Virus record (IMG/VR): IMGVR_UViG_3300048912_000286
Span: 1-45,083 of that record
Length of the DNA stretch: 45,083 nucleotides
Origin: a virus
Reading direction: 5' to 3' (one strand)
How positions within the stretch are numbered: the first letter of the stretch is position 1; each line of letters starts with the position of its first letter. Position numbers and translations under genes: made by a program. This document shows, one piece after another, positions 39,997 through 45,083 of the stretch. The notes beneath the pieces are model-generated. The model ran no database searches. It worked only from the letters and a program-made list of their open reading frames with translations, and was not told where the DNA came from.

Positions 39997-40380
39997 ATGC
40001 TGGCCCGCATCGGCTGGCGCGGCGCGGCCCTGCTGTTCTTCGCCCTTGTCGGCGGCGTCTACAGCATCGCCCTGGCCACCGCGCCGCAGCCGTTGCCCGA
40101 GGCGTACGTGTGGGCCGACCGGGTGCTGCCGCTGCCCGCATGGGCGGCGATCTGGGGCATCACCGGGGCGGCCTGCCTGGTGTGCGCCTTCCTGAAGCAC
40201 GACCACACCGCGTTCGTGGTGTTCGCCTTCGTGAGCGCCTGGTGGGGGCTGCTGTCCCTGACGGGCTGGCTCTGGGGCGGCGTGGAGCGCGGCTTCCTCA
40301 ACGCCGCCATCTTCATCCCGCTGGCCGGCCTGATGTACGTGCTGGCGGCCGGCCTGAAACCGAAGGCACGACCGCGGTGA
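39997..40380 (+). CDS. Membrane protein, holin candidate (four segments)
   Basis: A 127-residue protein with four likely membrane segments (AALLFFALVGGVYSIALATA; AWAAIWGITGAACLVCAFL; AFVVFAFVSAWWGLLSLTGW; LNAAIFIPLAGLMYVLAAGL). ATG 39997 is 3 bases past the endolysin stop. In actinophages such proteins next to the endolysin act in lysis. Whether it is a pore-forming holin or an accessory is not decided. Confidence 0.65.
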   Translation: MLARIGWRGAALLFFALVGGVYSIALATAPQPLPEAYVWADRVLPLPAWAAIWGITGAACLVCAFLKHDHTAFVVFAFVSAWWGLLSLTGWLWGGVERGFLNAAIFIPLAGLMYVLAAGLKPKARPR

Positions 40381-40649
40381 GCGCAATTCAGTCGGCGATC
40401 ATCACCGCGCTCGGGGCGGTCCTGGTCGGCTACCTGACGTATCTGGCGTCGCGCCGCAACGGCCGGGCCGACAGCGCGCAGAAGATGATCGACCAGCACC
40501 AGGAAGACATCAAGGAGTTGCGGCAGGAGACGGCGGATCTGCGGCGCACGCAGCGGATCCAGGGCGACTACATCGGCGAGCTGCGTCGTCACATCGTCGA
40601 CAACAAGCCTCCCCCGCCGCCGCCGTACCCGTCGGGCCTGATCACGTGA
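40377..40649 (+). CDS. Membrane-anchored coiled-coil lysis-region protein
   Basis: A 90-residue protein from GTG 40377 overlapping the previous gene. One N-terminal membrane segment (IQSAIITALGAVLVGYLTYL) is followed by a coiled coil (AQKMIDQHQEDIKELRQETA, DLRRTQRIQGDYIGELRRHI) and a polyproline end. This layout is common for second holin or holin-regulator proteins in actinophage lysis cassettes. Confidence 0.65.
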   Translation: MSAIQSAIITALGAVLVGYLTYLASRRNGRADSAQKMIDQHQEDIKELRQETADLRRTQRIQGDYIGELRRHIVDNKPPPPPPYPSGLIT

Positions 40650-40695
40650 GGGGGTTTCTGGAGCTGGTCGCGTCCGTGTAGCTGCGGGCCGGGGC

Positions 40696-40768
40696 TTTGG
40701 GGTAGCTCAGTCCGGTAGAGCACCCGGCCCAGGCCGGGCGGTCGCGGGTTCAAATCTCCGCCCTCGGC
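40696..40768 (+). tRNA. Degenerate tRNA-like sequence
   Basis: The D-arm (TAGCTCAG...GGTAGAGC, 40703-40720) and T-arm (GCGGGTTCAAATC, 40744-40756) match tRNA A- and B-box consensus very well. The anticodon arm is CCCGG-CCCAGG-CCGGG: only six loop bases and no U33. The T-stem needs one bulged T, and the acceptor stem pairs weakly (mainly GGGG with CCTC). It may be a decayed tRNA, a tRNA mimic or a processing signal. An anticodon cannot be assigned with confidence. It lies between two holin-type genes. Confidence 0.45.
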
Positions 40769-40848
40769 CCCGGCCCGCTTTGACGTGGTTGCGGCTGACG
40801 CCGTGCCCGGATTCCAACCTCGCCATAACCGGACTTAAGGAGCAAGCC

Positions 40849-41070
40849 ATGTCCACCGCGAACTTCTGGAAGCAGGCGGCCGAGCGTGCCGCCAAGTCCG
40901 CAGCCCAGGCCGTCATCGGGCTGCTGCCGCTGGACCACTTCAACGCCCTGGACTTCTCCTGGCCGCTGGCCGGAGGCGTCGCCCTGGGCGCCGCGGTCCT
41001 GTCGGTGCTGACGTCGATCGTCACGTCCGGCGTCGGCCCCAAGAACGACCCGAGCATGGTCGAGAAGTAA
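40849..41070 (+). CDS. Holin, r1t-like family
   Basis: A 73-residue protein matching the r1t-type holin pattern: STANFWKQAAERAAKSAAQA at the start, two hydrophobic segments (AQAVIGLLPLDHFNALDF; LAGGVALGAAVLSVLTSIVT) and a Pro/Ser end (GPKNDPSMVEK). It should form membrane lesions at lysis and release the endolysin. AAGGAG precedes ATG 40849 at 9 bases. Confidence 0.85.
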   Translation: MSTANFWKQAAERAAKSAAQAVIGLLPLDHFNALDFSWPLAGGVALGAAVLSVLTSIVTSGVGPKNDPSMVEK

Positions 41071-41102
41071 TCACGCACCCGGCAGGTGGCAGGCTGTGGC
41101 CA

Positions 41103-41125
41103 CCTTCCGGGCCCAACCCGGAAGG
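41103..41125 (+). promoter_or_regulatory. Hairpin covering the ribosome site of the neprosin-like gene
   Basis: CCTTCCGGG (41103-41111) and CCCGGAAGG (41117-41125) are perfect 9-bp arms around a 5-base loop. The right arm contains GGAAGG, the only ribosome-site candidate before GTG 41135. The hairpin could end holin transcription or hide the site until a separate transcript is made. Confidence 0.5.
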
Positions 41126-41134
41126 AACCGATCC

Positions 41135-41911
41135 GTGCGCCGGATCATCACAGCCATCACGGCCCTGGCCGCCGCCCTCGCCGTGCCCACCGCCGCCCAG
41201 GCGAGCACCACCACCTACTTCTACGGCACCGCCAAACAGGTCTTCACCGGCACCGCCACCGACGGCATCGCCGGGAACCTGGCCATGGCCAACCCGTACG
41301 TCGACAGCGCCAACGACCTGCACTCGCTCGCCGAGTTCGCCGCCTCCAACAGCACCGACACGAACTCCGTCGAAGCGGGCTGGATCAAGGACCCGGTCGC
41401 GTTCGGCAGCACGCCGGTGCTGTTCGTGTTCAACAAGCGCGGCGGCGCGGCCGGCTGCTACAACGGCTGCGGCTGGGTCGACTACGCACCCAACACCCTC
41501 AACGCCGGCGACCCCGTCCCGGCCGCCGACCTGGGCCTGTCGCGGCAGTTCATCGTGCAGCACTCCGGCGGCGCCTGGTGGGTGGCCTACAACGGCAGCT
41601 GGCTGGGCTACTACCCGGACAGCTACTGGACGGCGGTCGGGCAGACCTTCACGTCGGTGACCAACGGCCGCGGCTACGGCGAGGTCGCCGCGGGCGGCTC
41701 GGCGCCGTGCACCGACATGGGTGACGGGCTGCTGCCCTCTTCCGGGTCGGCCGCCTACGTGTCGTCGTGGCAGGCGCACACCAGCTCCGGCTGGGCCTCG
41801 GGCACCTGGGGCACCCCGCAGGTCCTGCCCGCGGGCACGTCGACGTCGGCGTACAACGTCGCGTCGGTCAGCGCCACGAAGTTCACCTACGGCGGCCCCG
41901 GCTTCTGCTGA
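41135..41911 (+). CDS. Secreted neprosin-like protein
   Basis: A 258-residue protein with a Sec signal peptide (VRRIITAITALAAALAVPTA, A-x-A site near residue 23). The mature part shows neprosin/DUF239-type features: SVEAGWIKDP, VLFVFNKRGGAAGCYNGCGW, SRQFIVQHSGGAWWVAYNGS, WLGYYPDSYW, YGEVAAGGSAPCTDMGDG. Neprosin-domain proteins include a prolyl endopeptidase from plants; bacterial members are largely uncharacterised. GTG 41135 is chosen for the clean signal peptide; a start at 41096 would add 13 residues over the hairpin. It is not needed for the virion and looks like cargo expressed in lysogens. Confidence 0.8.
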   Translation: MRRIITAITALAAALAVPTAAQASTTTYFYGTAKQVFTGTATDGIAGNLAMANPYVDSANDLHSLAEFAASNSTDTNSVEAGWIKDPVAFGSTPVLFVFNKRGGAAGCYNGCGWVDYAPNTLNAGDPVPAADLGLSRQFIVQHSGGAWWVAYNGSWLGYYPDSYWTAVGQTFTSVTNGRGYGEVAAGGSAPCTDMGDGLLPSSGSAAYVSSWQAHTSSGWASGTWGTPQVLPAGTSTSAYNVASVSATKFTYGGPGFC

Positions 41912-41950
41912 CAACCCGGCCGCGACCCAGCGGCACACCGCGGCAATCGA

Positions 41951-41976
41951 GCGCCCCCGGCTTCGGCCCGGGGCGC
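41951..41976 (+). terminator. Terminator-like hairpin after the neprosin-like gene
   Basis: GCGCCCC (41951-41957) pairs with GGGGCGC (41970-41976), with further partial pairing around CTTCGG; TTTGTCG follows. It separates the two cargo genes. Confidence 0.6.
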
Positions 41977-42014
41977 TTTGTCGTACCCGTGCCCCACCAT
42001 CGAAGGAGAGCACG

Positions 42015-42725
42015 ATGCGCAAACTGATCGCCCTCGCCGCGGCCGTCCTGGCGCTGGCCGCCACCGCGGTGGCCGCGCCCGCCCGGGCCGCCGTGCCGCT
42101 GCGGGTCATGCCGTTCGGCGACTCCATCACCGCCGGCATCGGCGACCCGGCGGGCAACGGCTACCGGTGCACCCTGAAATCCAACCTCGCCGCCCAGGGC
42201 CTACAGATCGACCTGGTCGGGTCGCTCACCTCCGGCACGTGCGGGGACATCGAGCACGAGGGGCACTCCGGCTGGACGACCGGGCAGCTGCTCGACATCG
42301 CCGCCGACCGGGTCACCACCTACCAGCCCGACGTCGTCATCCTGCTGGCCGGCACCAACGACCTCAAGCCGGTCAACGCGGGCACGGTCGCCGGCCTGAA
42401 CGACCGCCTGGCCGCGATCATCGACGCCATCCACACGGCCCGGCCGGAGACGGTGGTGATCGCGTCCACGGTGCCCGCGTACCCGGCGGCCGACCAGGTG
42501 GTGTGGCGGGCGTACCGCGGTGACGTCCCGACGATCGCCCTCGAGCACGGCGCGTACGCCGCGTACGGGCACAACGTCCGCGCGAGCGAGCTGGCCGACG
42601 GGATCCACCCGAAGCCGTGCGGGTACGTGAAGCTGGCGTTCTACCTGGGCGACGCGGTCACCCGCGCCGAGCCCAGCCCGAACGGGCGCACCTGGGCGCC
42701 GGTGTGGCCGTCCGGCGGCTGCTGA
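42015..42725 (+). CDS. Secreted SGNH/GDSL-family hydrolase
   Basis: A 236-residue protein with a Sec signal peptide (MRKLIALAAAVLALAATAVA, site after residue 26). The hydrolase shows block I GDSIT (35-39, catalytic S37), G77-type block II region, block III GTND (113-116) and block V DGIHP with D195 and H198. It probably hydrolyses an ester or acetyl group outside the cell. It could be a carbohydrate esterase or lipase. GAAGGAG precedes ATG 42015. Like its neighbour it appears to be cargo and not a virion part, though a tail-associated role cannot be excluded. Confidence 0.85.
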   Translation: MRKLIALAAAVLALAATAVAAPARAAVPLRVMPFGDSITAGIGDPAGNGYRCTLKSNLAAQGLQIDLVGSLTSGTCGDIEHEGHSGWTTGQLLDIAADRVTTYQPDVVILLAGTNDLKPVNAGTVAGLNDRLAAIIDAIHTARPETVVIASTVPAYPAADQVVWRAYRGDVPTIALEHGAYAAYGHNVRASELADGIHPKPCGYVKLAFYLGDAVTRAEPSPNGRTWAPVWPSGGC

Positions 42726-42750
42726 GGCTCAGCGCCCCTACGCACGATCG

Positions 42751-42774
42751 GGCCCCCTGGCTTCGGCCGGGGGG
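42751..42774. terminator. Bidirectional terminator-like hairpin
   Basis: GCCCCCTGGC (42751-42760) and GCCGGGGGGC (42765-42774) pair around TTCG with one G-T pair, followed by GTTTC. It lies between convergent genes ending at 42725 (plus) and 42788 (minus). Confidence 0.65.
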
Positions 42775-42787
42775 CGTTTCATCGTGT

Positions 42788-43042
42788 TCAGGCGGCGGCC
42801 TTGCGCACGGGGAGCTTGCCGTCGTCGCCCGGGATGTTGGCGTACCGGTCGGCGTGGTGCGCGTGGTTGGTGCAGAAGTACATGGGGACCGTCCCGTCGT
42901 CCCATGTGAGGGTGACGGCGGGCACGCACTCGTGGAGTTCGGTGCGGCAGAGCTGCTGCCGGTTCGGGTTGTCGAGGATGCTCGGGATCGTGGCCCACAG
43001 GTCGGTGGTGGCCGGGGTGCTGGTGGCGATGTCCTTGCTCAT
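42788..43042 (-). CDS. Hypothetical protein under the second divergent switch
   Basis: An 84-residue protein. GGGAG precedes ATG 43042 on the minus strand. It has a helical start (TTDLWATIPSILDNPNRQQL) and Cys/His residues (LCRTELHECVPAV, MYFCTNHAHHADRY) that could bind zinc. It is divergent from the HTH gene at 43181, with two operator-like palindromes in its promoter. Function unknown; tight control suggests a lysogeny or host-interaction role. Confidence 0.65.
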   Translation of the reverse strand: MSKDIATSTPATTDLWATIPSILDNPNRQQLCRTELHECVPAVTLTWDDGTVPMYFCTNHAHHADRYANIPGDDGKLPVRKAAA

Positions 43043-43073
43043 GTCGTTCTCCCTGCTCGTCGCTCCGTCCTGA

Positions 43074-43113
43074 TGTAGACCACTCTACAGGCCGTGCTGT
43101 AGAGTTGTCTACA
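43074..43113 (-). promoter_or_regulatory. Leftward promoter formed by operators A and B
   Basis: Operator A TGTAGA-CCAC-TCTACA (43074-43089) and operator B TGTAGA-GTTG-TCTACA (43098-43113) are perfect 6+4+6 palindromes 24 bp apart. Read on the minus strand they supply TAGACA (43106-43111) as -35 and TAGAGT (43082-43087) as -10 with 18-bp spacing, so a bound regulator would cover both promoter boxes of the gene at 42788. Confidence 0.65.
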
Positions 43114-43142
43114 GGCTGGACCAAGATTCTTTGGGCCGGGCC

Positions 43143-43181
43143 TGTAGACCCCTCTACGTCAGGCCTGTAGACTCGCCTACA
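43143..43181 (+). promoter_or_regulatory. Rightward promoter formed by operators C and D
   Basis: Operator C TGTAGA-CCCC-TCTACG (43143-43158) and operator D TGTAGA-CTCG-CCTACA (43166-43181) each differ by one base from a perfect palindrome. They supply TAGACC (43145-43150) as -35 and TAGACT (43168-43173) as -10 with 17-bp spacing. ATG 43181 is 8 bases after the -10, so the mRNA is probably leaderless and operator D overlaps the start codon. Confidence 0.65.
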
Positions 43182-43366
43182 TGGAAGAGTTGGAGCGGGC
43201 CGCACGCAAGCGGCAGCGAACCAAAGCCGCCGCCGCGCAGGCCCTGGACGAGCTGCGCCAAGAGGTGATCAAGGCCGTCACAGAGCAGGGAGTGAGCGAG
43301 GCCGACGCCGCCCGCAGAGGGGGCATCGACCGGATGACCGTGCGGAAGTGGCTCGGCAAGCTCTAG
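43181..43366 (+). CDS. Small HTH protein, probable autoregulator of the right-end switch
   Basis: A 61-residue protein. Residues 1-30 are a basic helix (EELERAARKRQRTKAAAAQA). Residues 33-58 form a helix-turn-helix (EVIKAVTEQGVSEADAARRG, then GIDRMTVRKWLGKL) of the homeodomain/transposase-like type. Its own promoter is built from two of four matching operators, so it is the likely binder of TGTAGA-N4-TCTACA. Binding is inferred. Confidence 0.75.
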   Translation: MEELERAARKRQRTKAAAAQALDELRQEVIKAVTEQGVSEADAARRGGIDRMTVRKWLGKL

Positions 43367-43421
43367 CCGGCCCCGAACTTGTCGTACCCCCGTGGCACAC
43401 TGACCGCTCAGCGCAACACCG

Positions 43422-43451
43422 GCCCGTCCCCCGCCTCCGCGGGGGGCGGGC
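43422..43451. terminator. Strong hairpin between convergent genes
   Basis: GCCCGTCCCCCGC (43422-43434) and GCGGGGGGCGGGC (43439-43451) form a 13-bp stem with one T-G pair and loop CTCC, followed by GCTTTC. It can serve both the plus gene ending at 43366 and the minus gene ending at 43461. Confidence 0.7.
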
Positions 43452-43460
43452 GCTTTCGTG

Positions 43461-43661
43461 CTACTCCTGGCTGCGGTAGGCAGTGAGCCAGGCCTCGACC
43501 TCGTCGGCCCACCAGAACTCCCCCGCGGCGAGCTTCCATCGAGGCTCAGGGAAGTCGCGCCGGTGGGTGACGGTGTACGTCCACTGCCGAGACCAGCCCG
43601 TGAGCTGCCGAATCTCGGTCGCGCCCATGATCCGGACGTCCTCGATCCGCAGGCCAGCCAT
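43461..43661 (-). CDS. AlpA/excisionase-like HTH protein
   Basis: A 66-residue MerR/AlpA-type winged helix: ATEIRQLTGWSRQWTYTVTH, the wing-like DFPEPRWKLAAGEFWWADEV and a final helix VEAWLTAYR. Excisionases of actinophages have this form. It lies near attR, far from int on the linear map but only about 2.6 kb away across the att junction of the circular form. It could therefore be the recombination directionality factor; a plain regulator is the alternative. Confidence 0.7.
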   Translation of the reverse strand: MAGLRIEDVRIMGATEIRQLTGWSRQWTYTVTHRRDFPEPRWKLAAGEFWWADEVEAWLTAYRSQE

Positions 43662-43722
43662 GGTCTCACCGTAAGCAGCCGGTGATCATGACGTGACGTA
43701 AACGAAGGACATGCCTTACGCG

Positions 43723-43734
43723 AGGACATGTCCT
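43723..43734. promoter_or_regulatory. Palindrome AGGACATGTCCT upstream of right-end genes
   Basis: A perfect 12-bp palindrome in the 203-bp divergent gap 43662-43864. A related imperfect copy (AAGGACATGCCTT, 43705-43717) lies 18 bp to the left. They probably bind a regulator controlling the genes at 43661 (minus) and 43865 (plus). A hairpin GCGGCCAGT/ACTGGCCGC (43792-43815) lies further downstream in the leader. Confidence 0.45.
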
Positions 43735-43864
43735 GGCGTACAGTGCGGGATGCGAGGAGGGCGGCCCGACCACCAGGGAGACCTGTCTGTCGCGGCCAGT
43801 ACAGCCACTGGCCGCACCGCGAGTCGTCCTCCCCGCCCCGACGAGGCTGACGAGGGGCGAGCAC

Positions 43865-44050
43865 ATGCGATTCCCGTTCCGCAGGAAACGGCCAGACGAC
43901 GCCGAAGTGGCCGCACTACGCGCCCAGATCAGGCAACGGGAATGGGCCGCATCGCTCACTCCGCTGGATGCCTACCCGACCCCGCCGCCGCTCGAGCGGC
44001 AGCCCGCGCGCAACCGGCCGGCCACCTACGCCCGGGCGCCGCGGACATGA
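43865..44050 (+). CDS. Hypothetical small basic protein
   Basis: A 61-residue protein from ATG 43865 with GAGGGGCGAGC upstream. The N-terminus is basic (RFPFRRKRPDDAEVAALRAQ), the C-terminus proline-rich (PTPPPLERQPARNRPATYAR). It overlaps the next gene by 4 bases (ATGA), which supports both. Confidence 0.55.
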   Translation: MRFPFRRKRPDDAEVAALRAQIRQREWAASLTPLDAYPTPPPLERQPARNRPATYARAPRT

Positions 44051-44331
44051 CCAGGCCCAGAAGCATGACCTTCCTCGAGGTTCCGCTCGAACGCGGCCAA
44101 CACGTCACGGTGTTCTGGCCCGGCGGCCCGTACAACTTCGTCCTCGAATTCGACTGGGCCGAGCGGCACAACGTCGCCGAGGAGAAGTGGAAGGACTGGT
44201 TCGTCATCCACGGCCGCGAGGTCGAGCCCGACCCCAAGTACGGCGGCACCCGCGCCTTCTACGTCCACCCCGTCGACGGCGGGTACGCCCTGCTGCCGTA
44301 CAACGGTGCCGTGCAGCCGCGCTCGAGATAG
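44047..44331 (+). CDS. Hypothetical protein
   Basis: A 94-residue protein from ATG 44047, coupled to the preceding gene. It is a compact beta-rich sequence (FLEVPLERGQHVTVFWPGGP, NFVLEFDWAERHNVAEEKWK, AFYVHPVDGGYALLPY). No known family. A strong terminator follows, so it ends a two-gene unit. Confidence 0.6.
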   Translation: MTRPRSMTFLEVPLERGQHVTVFWPGGPYNFVLEFDWAERHNVAEEKWKDWFVIHGREVEPDPKYGGTRAFYVHPVDGGYALLPYNGAVQPRSR

Positions 44332-44347
44332 CCGGCCAGAGCAGCCA

Positions 44348-44379
44348 ACGGCCCGCCCCTTGCGTCAGGGGCGGGCCGT
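44348..44379 (+). terminator. Terminator hairpin
   Basis: ACGGCCCGCCCCT (44348-44360) and AGGGGCGGGCCGT (44367-44379) are perfect 13-bp arms with a 6-base loop, followed by TTCGC. It ends the 43865-44331 unit. Confidence 0.75.
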
Positions 44380-44411
44380 TTCGCTGTCGGCGACAAGGCG
44401 GTCGGGGGCCG

Positions 44412-44825
44412 CTACTTTCCGACTGCCTGCGCAATCATCCCGATCCCGCCGAACGCCAGCCAGATGATCGCGGGGATCATGACGGCGTAGCCGAGGATCA
44501 GGCCGGCGACCGCCTGGCCGTGTCCGCCGAGCTGGCCAGTGCGGGTCGCCTTGATCGCGCTGTGCCCGCACAGAACGGCAACGAGCGACGGGATGACCAG
44601 GCAGAAGAGGAACACCCCGACGATCCCGAAGATCAGGGACGCGGTCGCCAGGCCTGCGGTGGGGCGTACGAGGGGGCCGTACATCGGCGGCCCGTAGGGG
44701 CCGGGCGGGGGGTAGGCCTGGTAGGCGGCCGGCGCCTGCGGCGTCAAATCGTCGCCCGGCACCACCGGCGGCATGGGCGCGGGCCAGCGCGGATCCTGAT
44801 CGCCGGGGTTGGCGGGCGTGGTCAT
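44412..44825 (-). CDS. DUF4190-type membrane protein
   Basis: A 137-residue protein. The first 55 residues are Pro/Tyr-rich and hydrophilic (AYQAYPPPGPYGPPMYGP). Two membrane segments follow (LATASLIFGIVGVFLFCLVI; AVAGLILGYAVMIPAIIWLA) around the LCGHSAIKATRTGQLGGHGQ loop that marks the DUF4190 family of actinobacterial membrane proteins. AGGAGG precedes ATG 44825. It is expressed separately, next to attR, and could alter the lysogen surface or block superinfection; function is not known. Confidence 0.8.
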   Translation of the reverse strand: MTTPANPGDQDPRWPAPMPPVVPGDDLTPQAPAAYQAYPPPGPYGPPMYGPLVRPTAGLATASLIFGIVGVFLFCLVIPSLVAVLCGHSAIKATRTGQLGGHGQAVAGLILGYAVMIPAIIWLAFGGIGMIAQAVGK

Positions 44826-45023
44826 GGGGGGTTGCCTCCTTCAATTACTGCCGCGAGTGTCGGTCCAAAGTGGTGATCTAGCAACGGTGCGTCAGGTTGT
44901 TGATACGTATGGGTGATCGTCGGGCGATGATCGTCGATCTACCTAGGACGCTCGTCGGAGCGGGCCGACGAGGTGCGGGGTGATCACCCCGAGTCGGATG
45001 ATGAATCCTGCGTGACGACGGCG

Positions 45024-45083
45024 TTACATCAGGTGCTTGACCGTTGCCGCCTTGCAACAACCACAGCGGGTTTTCACCAGCCC
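45024..45083 (-). other. Short open frame crossing attR
   Basis: On the minus strand, reading in from the right edge gives GLVKTRCGCCKAATVKHLM and a stop at 45024-45026. The left att copy reads GLVKNPGGCCKA in the same frame. This would fit integration into the 3' end of a host gene whose end is restored by the phage. It is only 19 codons, so the coding claim is weak. The remaining interval 44826-45023 holds no gene I can support; it contains a GGGGTGATCACCCC palindrome (44978-44991). Confidence 0.25.
45046..45083. repeat. attR: Putative attR (right copy of terminal direct repeat)
   Basis: Matches 1-38 at 35 of 38 bases. The dyad GTTGC-CGCCTT-GCAAC spans 45043-45058 and looks like a tyrosine-recombinase core with a 6-bp centre. 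Mismatches lie beyond the 19-bp identical block, as expected where attP and attB arms differ. Confidence 0.7.

Noticed and set aside
44878-45060. Minus-strand frame of 60 codons before attR
   Set aside because: No ribosome site or domain-like sequence, and it crosses the att repeat; treated as non-coding.
1-45083. Terminal repeats as the virion's direct terminal repeats or an assembly overlap
   Set aside because: The copies differ at three of 38 positions and lie next to an integrase gene, which fits att sites better than identical packaging repeats or a circular-assembly overlap.

Overview
The window looks like one complete temperate siphovirus prophage of a high-GC actinobacterium. It is bounded by a 38-bp imperfect direct repeat (1-38 and 45046-45083, 35/38 identical) that fits attL/attR. 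GC-rich DNA, many GTG starts with 4-base GTGA/ATGA overlaps, apparently leaderless promoters and the protein families suggest a Micromonosporaceae host (Actinoplanes/Micromonospora type); the host assignment is inference.

Layout, left to right. (1) 1-2077: attL, tyrosine integrase (minus strand), then a divergent repressor/Cro-like pair with four related palindromic operators. (2) 2074-19370: a long, tightly overlapping early operon. It carries a RecE-like exonuclease and RecT-like annealing protein, small DNA-binding proteins (ArsR-, LuxR- and XRE-type, zinc fingers), a sulfotransferase-like protein, a DUF5131 (Gp37/Gp68) protein, a DNA methyltransferase, and a winged-helix initiator-like gene that contains six iteron-like repeats (a likely lambda-type origin). 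(3) 19411-22283: terminator, HNH endonuclease, small terminase with an XRE domain, large terminase. (4) 22294-30648: portal with a large insertion, a 1047-residue protease/capsid polyprotein with a peptidoglycan-binding domain and a His-rich tract, and head and connector proteins. (5) 30645-39287: tail completion, two tail-tube-like paralogues, chaperones joined by a -1 frameshift at CCCTTTG, tape measure, minor tail proteins. (6) 39296-41070: M15-type endolysin, holin-like membrane proteins, a degenerate tRNA-like sequence, r1t-type holin. (7) 41135-42725: two secreted enzymes (neprosin-like, SGNH hydrolase) that look like lysogenic-conversion cargo. (8) 42788-44825: right-end control region with a second divergent switch (four TGTAGA-N4-TCTACA operators), an AlpA/excisionase-like protein and small accessory genes, then attR.

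The genes form a coherent lysogeny, replication, packaging, assembly and lysis programme, and no essential module is visibly broken. The least ordinary parts are the capsid polyprotein, the duplication-flanked insertion in the portal gene, the two operator arrays overlapping promoters, the iterons inside the initiator gene, the tRNA-like element without U33, and the secreted cargo pair. All assignments come from reading the sequence and recalling family motifs; no database search was possible.
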